This document shows positions 56,154 to 64,000 of a stretch of 64,000 nucleotides of DNA, in pieces. Each line of letters opens with the position of its first letter. Positions within the stretch are counted from its first letter, which is position 1. The stretch comes from Drosophila pseudoobscura (Eukaryota; Arthropoda; Insecta; Diptera; Drosophilidae), in the NCBI RefSeq assembly GCF_009870125.1, contig NC_046683.1:43849869-43913868 (forward strand). Direction: 5' to 3'. Under the pieces are notes generated by a model. It was not told the origin of the DNA, ran no database searches, and was given only the letters and a program-made list of their open reading frames with translations. A program made the translations under genes and the position numbers.

Positions 56154-59124
56154 GCAGCTCAAGCCGAAGCAATCTATTGATTTACGAACAATAGATATAT
56201 AAATAAAATCCAACAAAAATGCATTGCTATTACACATCAGCCTTTCATTTAATCTCTAATTGTATGACAGCTACGATATAACATAGATCCAGTATGCCAG
56301 TTATGCAGGTTAATCGTTGGATTCGGACCTTCCAAGATCTAAAATAGCTTTCAATGGCTAGGCAGTTTTAGAAGTTTCCTGTTTCGAGGCTTTTGCCCTT
56401 TTGTGCACCTTTTCGTCGATTTCTTGGGCTTGGCACTGGGTTTCTTCTACTTTTACTTGGTCTGCCGGAAGGCTTAGTCTTAGGTGTACTAAGCCCTCAC
56501 ATTCAGTTCTTGGGACTGCGACTATAACTGCTGAGAGGCGACATCCACCCACGTGTGTTCATTCTGCATTGCAGCATATTTTTGCTTGAGGAACTTTTGA
56601 GTGGAACTGAACGAAGAAACCAACCAAATTGGTTCAGAATCCTCCTTACATACTCCTTCGATTGGGTATTTTTTTTACGCTTTCTAAGCTTTGTATTTCT
56701 GCTGGGATGATTTCTATGTACAGTGATAGTTCCCTAATAGCTGCAACCATTAATATGCTAAGCATTGGAGTAATCGAGAGATTTACGCAAATGAATTTCA
56801 TGCAAAATCTTCGCCAAACACTTGAAATGCATGGCATTCGAAGGACCCTGCTTTGCATGTGACATAGATTGCAGTGCTCTGGCACTTCACACACTTTCAT
56901 GCATATTCCATGTGGTGAGGGGGAACACGGCAAACGGCAGCTCTTGCATATTCATAGCGCACGACAGCCACAAAACAATTGCTGTATAAATCACGTTCTT
57001 TGGAACGAAACCGGACCAGATCTGATCCGGCCGCCTGCCAGTCGTTCATTGACAGTCGGGAGAGGTTCCGACCTGTAATTGTTCTGATTTCCTGCTTTTG
57101 CTTAGCCGGTTTACGGACAATTGAGTTTATTGATCAGCCGCTGCAGTCCCAGGTGAGACTCGCACAAAAACTCAATTAGCTCGCTTAAGCTCATTTCCAG
57201 CTGCAAATTGTATTTCGAAAGTGAAGCTTTAATTAAGCCAAGCCAAGTCCAAAGCTTTTGGCTAAACGGAACAAAAGCAGCTTCCGCTATAACATTACAA
57301 AAATAGCTTGCAGAACCAACCTTTTCTCACCGAAATTTGTATACCCTTGCAGACTGTGAAAAAACTAAAAACAAATCAATTTCATTATGGATTTACTAAA
57401 TATTTCGTTCCTCTGACATTCTTTCGGCAATTTCAATGATAAGTAGCTAGTTTTATTGTTAATTAATGCCACTAAAGAAATACCATAGACCATACCAAGC
57501 AAAAAAAAATTTAAACTTCAACTTTGGGCCACTATATCGTCAGGTATATCCATTCTATCGACACAAATCAAAAACCCTGTGAAAGGTCGTACAATTCTAT
57601 TTTGAATCCATAATACTTTCAGGATTTTAGCGCTGAATACGTCCAGAAAAAAATGATGAAAGAAAAAATCTAGAAAAATGTATTGGGGCTGTATTTCCTA
57701 TAGGAAATATGCTGCTGTTTTCAGGAAGTTATACCACTGAAAGAGCAACAAATCTTGCTGGTTTCAAGGACGATTAAGACTTGAATATGACAAGGAAACG
57801 TATCTTCACAATCATCATACCCTTTGCCAGTGAATCATAAGAAGAAAACTCAGAAAGGGCGTTGAAAAATGAAAACAAACAGTGAATTAAAAAAATAAAA
57901 AGGTGTGTGTGTGTGGAGAGGGGGGTGAGGGTTACCAGAACGAAAGCAACCAAATGCCAAACAAACGGCACACGACACTCCACTCCACTCGACTCTCCTT
58001 CTCTTTCTTTCATTCGGCCTGCCTCTGTCTCTGTCACACATGCGGCTGCAACAAAGCCAAGTAAGTCGTATTAAATTTAATTGGATTTGAGTGTTTACCA
58101 GCGTCCCAAGCCGTCGGCAAAGCCACAGGCAGCACCACCATCGGCCACCACCACTACTGCCACCGCCGGCAGCTAAAGCTTCTGGCAAAAATGCGTCCCA
58201 CTTTTGGTTCTTTTTTATCTGTGTGTGTGTGTGTGCGTGTGTGTGGCATTGTCGCCCATTCGTATACGCGTATGTATGTATGTATGTTTTATATTTGTGT
58301 GTGTGGGGTGTTGAGTGGCAGCAAAAATTTCATACATATCACAGGTAGCAAGAGGCTTAAGCTGGATTTTATAGACATGCAGCAGAGGAGCAGCAGGCAG
58401 CCCCAGAGAGGGAGAGCGAGAGAGAGAGATAAAGAGAGTGCAATGAAAAAAACACAAATATTGCGTATACGCCAGGGCTGTCGCCGCAGGAGCAGCAGCT
58501 GCAGCACGTGGCCTGGTCCCTTAGCTCGTTGCCAGAGCAACGCTTTCATTTGTAGACCAAAAGACCAATTAGCGGCATACACACACACGCACATATGTAT
58601 CTGTGTATATTGCATGTGCTTTTGTGTATGTCTCGGCTATTTAGCCAGGTCTTGGACGAGCACATTCGGATATTCAAACTTTGGTGTATTAAAGTAGGAT
58701 AAAGGGGAACCGTTTTCTTCAAAGACCAATGGATCTTTAGTATGAAAACTAGCCTCTGCTCTTTTTAAGATAATAGATTTTCAGCGCTCTTTGATATATA
58801 TTGTAAAAAATGCGAAACTAAATCAAGCATGACCATTATTGATGAAAAATATTGAACACGGTATTTAATCTATAGCCCTGAGTTTTTTTTATGGTATCTT
58901 TATTTATAAAAAACTCAAACGGTTGGAAAGAGCTAAATTTAATTATATTATCCGGCTAATTTTCCAGCGTGTTGGAGAGCTGAGAGTCGAGAGCTAGGGC
59001 TTAAATGTTAGCATGCAAATATGATAAATCACCGCCATTATTGGGCCATCAATCAAAATTACGCGTATCCGTGTTGTCGGAGGTTATCTCTGGTAGTGTT
59101 CCTGTGTCTGTGTCTGTGTTCTGG

Positions 59125-59154
59125 CTGTGTGTGTGTGTGTGTGTGTGTGTGTGC
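59125..59154. repeat. (GT)n microsatellite
   Basis: About 30 bp of uninterrupted TG/GT repeats, preceded by TGTGTC repeats from 59103. Confidence 0.95.
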
Positions 59155-62100
59155 CAAGTGTCTAATTGAATAACGAAGCGTGCAAATTGAGGCGCTCCCT
59201 GGTTACCCTGTCTACCCGCTCGTGTGCTATTCTGCTCGTCTGCTCGTCTGTCTGTCTATCCGAGTCCTAGAAAAAGATGGGGAGAAACAGAAGCCAGCTA
59301 TCCCGGAGGCAGTTAACAACACATCCGGAGAGATTTATAGAGAGAGACAGTCAGACAGACTCTGCTGCCTCTGCTGCTGCTGCTCCACCGGAGTGCGACA
59401 CTTTCAATGTCTGCGGTTTGTCCCGAAGGCGGATTCGAGCATGTTTGCCTCTGCGGCATGCCTTGCTTTTAAATTCGCCTCAATCCCGTATAGCTCACAC
59501 ATTAACATAGTTTTTTAGCATCGGGTATGCAAATGCCGCTGGAGGTTTACCAGGTGCAACTGCCACCCAATCCACTCTATCCTACACCCAGACTGACAGC
59601 TCTCAGAGACTGAGAATCTACCAGAGCAGTACATTGGGGGAAATTGTTGCTCTATCGAGATCGAAATACTAATACCAATTTGAATCATTTGAACTCTATT
59701 ATTTGTACAGGAATTGTAAACGATGAGAAAGGAATCGCTTATGAAGGGAAAGCTAATGGCTTCGTTGAAAAGAGGAACTTTTTTTGGGTTTCACAGAAGA
59801 TCTCTTCAACTCCTTTTGACTGAAGTTAGTTTCTCGTTTTGAATTCCAAAGAAAAGAATATTATTGTTAAGTTTCTGTCAGTGTATATTCTATCGTTTCT
59901 GTTATATTTACTGTTACACGTTGGTTTTTAATCCCGTTGCATTTGATTGTATGCAGTTTGCTGCAAAAAAGTAATTTAGAGAGAAACTCTTGCTCTCTTG
60001 CTCACTTCTCATAGTCTCTTTCTCAGTGTCTTCCTGCCTTGTTCCCTTCGTCCCTTCGTCCCTACTTTCTGCTTTCTTCCTTCCGTTTCCACTCTCGTTT
60101 GCTTCTGTTTAATTTGCAGCATGTCAAAAAGTATGTGCATGTTCGTATCTTTGTATGCATATAATTATTGCATTTCTCGCACGTTCCGGGACCCCTTCCT
60201 CCAAGCCTCCCTCCGAGAAAGGGGAGCTGGAGGGACAGTCCCCTTCACCGTCTGTTTGCCTTGCATTTGGCAAATGGCACACATTTTCCGCTTTTCCACT
60301 GCCGCAGCCGCTGTCTTTCCCTGGCTCTCATTATGCTTCACCATTGCGCTGTCACTGTGTCTGCTCTCTTTTTGTTTTGCTGTAAGTATTTTTTAATGAT
60401 ACATAAACTAAAAAGATACAAACACACACACACATGAGGGATACTCTTTGTGTGTGCGGACTGCCAACTCGTCTAAATTATTTACACATCCGTTTTGCAT
60501 TTTCCTCGAGTTTGTTTGTTTGGTTGTTTCGTTTCGTTTCGTTTCGTTTCGCTTGGTTCGCGCCACGCATGGCCTGCACTCGAAGCATTTCCACTTGGCA
60601 TTTTCTTTTTTTTTTTGTTCTTTCCACCCCGCTTTTGGCCACATTGTTCCCTCATTTACAGCTCAACACTTTCTGTGTGTCATTGTGGTGTCTGTCTGTG
60701 GTCCTCGGATGGGTGCTGCTTCCTTCTTTTCCGCTGCCGCAGCCGTTGCGTGCCACTGCCACTGCCACATAGTACCCGTAATGAATGCGATTTTTACAGT
60801 TGCCTTTTGTTTTCTGCATTGAGTGGCGGTTGCCTTGAGAATGCGGTTTGGTAGAGACATAGAAACACTTATAGAAATACTTATTAAATGAATGTATGTA
60901 CTAAAAGTACCACTAATAGTACTATTTCTTCTCTGCCTTCTCGACGCCAATTCCCCAAAGTTATTTCCGCGCAATCTAGAGACCTGCCCGGAATATACCA
61001 TATTCGATAAGGATTCTTCCTTTCGACGCTCGCTTGACTAATTAAAACCGCCGCCAAAAGAGCCTCAAGCCAGAGCTAAGCCCTAACCAAAAAAATAAAA
61101 AAAACCAGAAACTATACGAAAATGTTGTTAATGCCATTAGGGGCGGGGCAGAGGATCTTGGTAATAAGATTTACGGAACACTTTTGGGGCCAACAAATTG
61201 TTTTCGCTGTCGTATTTCAACTGTTTTTGGCGTCTATGGTGGTTCCTGTTTCTCGACTTCCTGCTCCTTCAGCTGTTGGTAAAAATGCCCAGGCAATTGT
61301 TACATTAGGCGCACAAAACTAACTAACTAACGGCCAGGACTGTTGCCACCCTGTGGGCCAACACTCGGACCAAGTCGGACCAAGTCGGACCGCGTCAGAC
61401 AATGGCTTTAATTTAACTGTCGGAAGTGAGGCACAATGCAAAATACGAGTTGAACTTACAAGCAATTTGCCTGATGCGGGGTGCGCGCCAGGAAAGCCCA
61501 GGAGTTACGCCCATTTCTCACTCAAAGAAGGAAGATACACCCATGCATGCGGGTATATGTATGTACGAGTATGTACGGATGTGCATACGTATTTGTACAC
61601 ATAAATCCACGCCAACAAAAACTTGGCTGAATCGCAGCAGAACCGTTGCACGCACAGACCCAGACCCAGAGCCACAGAGAGGCCCAAAGAGGGGGGGTAG
61701 GGACTGAGAGGTAGACCTCTGTGGAGTTGGTGTTATTTTTTCTTTCGCTTCCCGACTTTTGCCTTTGCAATGTTCATTATTTTTATCTCTCTCGCAATGA
61801 ATGCAAAACTACCAAACGAAACAAAAACAGCAACAACGGAGGAACCAAGAACCAAGGACCAACGACTACGGACTACGGACCACGGACTCGGGACTCGGGA
61901 CTACGGAATCCAGCGTTCCTATGGCACACAGATATGCAAAACAGTTAAAGGATCCATGGCGCTCAAAATCTAGGCGTAAAGTGTGAATAACGCGTGGCAA
62001 TGTGAATGAGCCGAAGGCGCTTTGAGTTAGAAGATAGAAGACCCCAGTCTCGGTGCCAGTGCTACGACAGGGAATGCAATCAGCGGAATTGTAATTTGCC

Positions 62101-63403
62101 CCAAAAGTGGGCAAGTTTTCGCAGCAGTGCAAATTGAGGTTTTTCCTGTAGCAAACAGAACAAAAGTCAGTTTCAGGAACGAAAGAAATGGAAGCCTTAG
62201 CGTAAACAACTTCCGCTGGTCCGGACAGGATACCCTGACCAAAAGCCCTGCTTCGCCATCATTTTCATCAGCTTTTTCTTTCATTCCAGCTCTTCTTCAG
62301 AGGCAGTCACGTCATGTTAAATGCGCTGCAAAATTGCATTAACTACGCACGCTTGTCACTTTTTGATAAGGGAATTAAATTTTGCGGTTTTACGCCCGGA
62401 GGCAACACACAGACCCGGTCCGTACCGCCACCCATTCACCAGCCGCCAAGCTATCCCTGGGTAGCCGTGTTTATGGCTTGCGATGTCAGCGGAGCTGTCA
62501 ACACTGTAAGCGAGACATAGCCATCCGCATCGGCATCCGCGACGTCCTCATAGCCATCCGCATAATCGTTCTGGCTCTGGCTCTGGCTGTGGCTGTAGCT
62601 CTGGGTCGGAATTCAATTTGCGCCGCTTGGTTAGCAGGAACAAAAGGGATTCAGTGGCATACTTTTGGGGCTGAGGCATTTGAAGAATCACAGATTATGA
62701 TTCGGAATGTATACTACTATTCATATGTATATAATTGAGCTGTCGATTCTCAACTTATCTTTGTGAATGCAATTGGAGGGGAGCTTGAAACGAAAAGAAA
62801 GTGGATGAATCAATGAATGAGCATCCTGTTTTAGGTATGTAAATGTCTTTGCTATTTAGAGTACAACATAATCACACCTTTTGCTAAAGCAAACCCATCT
62901 AGGCCATTGTTCTGCAACTGCAGACCAATTCCAAATCCGATTCCGATTTTCCCTCAGAGTAAATTTACATAGTAACGCAATAGCGCCAGTAGGCCGTTGC
63001 TGAGTGGATAATTACCGCAGAACCGACCCTATGAGAAAGGAAACCGCATCGTTCTGTGGCCCCTTATATGTACATATACATACGAGTATATATGTGTGTA
63101 AGTGGGCCATAAAGTAAACTTTTTTCCACGCGCTGGGTGGAAAAGTTTTTCATTTGCGGAATTAATGTGCATATGGCACGCACAAATGTCAGAAGACAGC
63201 AGCAAGAGAGATAATGAGGATATAGATAGGGGTTGTGGGCAAAGAAATCTATTCCAGAGAGGCATTTAAAAAGGCGTTGCTGCACTGCGTCAAAGTTTAA
63301 TGAAATTTTGATTAATTTGATTAATTGCTGAGGCTCATAAATCATTAATTACAGAATGCGGAATATTATTGGTGCCATTGAGGCAAACCACAGGGCCAGC
63401 AGG

Positions 63404-63430
63404 GAGGAAGGAAGGAAGGAAGGAAGGAAG
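63404..63430. repeat. (GGAA)n microsatellite
   Basis: Six to seven GGAA units in intergenic sequence; the second arm, CTTCCTTCCTTCC, appears at 63624-63636 in the opposite sense. Confidence 0.9.
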
Positions 63431-64000
63431 CCCCTCACTCGGGGACACTTCTCTGTGAATGATATCAGGCCCCAAAGCCCTGACCCGAAGAAATCTGCTC
63501 GGCGGGAGAACGCTTGACAAATGGCATTCTGTGGCCCTGGCATGCCGCTGAGCTGGGGGCTAAATATTTTCGTAATTACATTTCCACGTAGAGTAATTAA
63601 TTTTGTCTCGCCTTGGCTGGCTTCCTTCCTTCCTCCGTCTATCCAGCAGGGCCCCCAAAGAAGGCAAATCCCCTTTCTGTTCAGACTGTTGACATTTGCC
63701 ATTATATGTTGCATACTTTTGTGCGTCTCTGGTTTCTTCGAGTGCCACTGAACATTTCGGATTAGTCGTAGCACTCCCCTCCCCACCACCCTCGCATTAT
63801 TATTATTACGAGTATTATTATGTTTTATTATTTTTGATGTGGCTCTTGGCCGCACTTTTCATGTAATTTTCTTGACTTGAATCTGTTTTATTGCCACCTC
63901 CGCCAGCTACTACTGCCGCTGCTGCTGCTGCTCTCGGTTTCAGCCTTTGGGGACCGCACACGTAGACCCGGCGACATAAAAACTTTTTTCTGGCCACTTA

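Larger units (their letters stand above)
56154..64000. other. Gene-poor, microsatellite-rich intergenic region
   Basis: Nearly 8 kb with no supported gene. It contains a TG run (57901-57913), TG-rich stretches (58218-58245), an extended GT run (59125-59154), TTTCG repeats (60530-60552), a GGACTACGGA-like run (61868-61908) and a GGAA run (63404-63430). Open frames here are made of these simple repeats. It may be cis-regulatory DNA or intron of a gene whose exons lie outside the window. Confidence 0.6.

Noticed and set aside
61868-61908. GGACTACGGA-like repeats as a possible satellite or CRISPR-like array
   Set aside because: Only a few imperfect short units without spacers; similar CCGTACTCC patches occur at 42113 and 42580, so it is ordinary simple-sequence drift.
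56154-64000. tRNA or other structured RNA genes in the gene-poor right end
   Set aside because: I looked for A/B box pairs and cloverleaf-like stems by eye and found none that I could support.

Overview
This is nuclear DNA from a Drosophila species that is not D. melanogaster. The evidence is short GT-AG introns (many of 55-90 bp), opa-like CAG/GGN repeats inside exons, housekeeping core promoters carrying the Motif 1 sequence TGGTCACACTG, and near-identical versions of fly proteins. The gene order smid - SMSr - akirin - Sh3beta - Sec63 - (ST7 homolog) - crotonase gene fits, from memory, the arm 3L (Muller D) block around 65F-66A. An obscura-group species is my guess and was not tested. I recognised no virus-like or LTR element, CRISPR array or tRNA gene.

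Layout. Left third (1-31,500), housekeeping genes: the 3' end of an FG-GAP/beta-propeller protein (1-858 +); a 953-aa protein with a C-terminal crotonase fold, probably pastrel (1991-5201 -); the ST7 homolog (5690-7399 +); an uncharacterised 681-aa protein (8638-11063 -); Sec63 (11943-15105 +); Sh3beta (16093-20149 -), with an unannounced-looking long acidic C-terminal isoform; akirin (23990-24734 +); and SMSr (27462-30368 -). smid/NVL (31600-35015 +) follows.

Middle (35,000-53,100), a cluster of six M14 metallocarboxypeptidases. One is atypical: it has no signal peptide and no propeptide (35295-36896 -). The other five are secreted zymogens: 40932-44551 +, 45517-47384 +, 47570-48963 +, 49667-51060 + and 51622-53010 -. 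They share a phase-2 intron near the C-terminus, and four share a second phase-2 intron just after the signal peptide. Their S1' selector residue (position 255, bovine CPA numbering) predicts mostly carboxypeptidase-B-like enzymes and one CPA-like enzyme, a complementary digestive set. Two introns in the cluster appear to hold small opposite-strand genes.

Right (53,100-64,000): almost gene-free, AT-rich, full of microsatellites. It contains one compact gene for a 62-aa secreted peptide (55965-56153 +) with a near-ideal TATA box, initiator and poly(A) signal.

Most notable: (i) a dispersed repeat with GGTATATTT motifs that lies upstream of Sh3beta, akirin and smid and leads into Motif 1 at two of them; (ii) the Sh3beta long isoform with six 72-bp coding repeats; (iii) the nested small genes; (iv) the non-canonical carboxypeptidase at 35295-36896.
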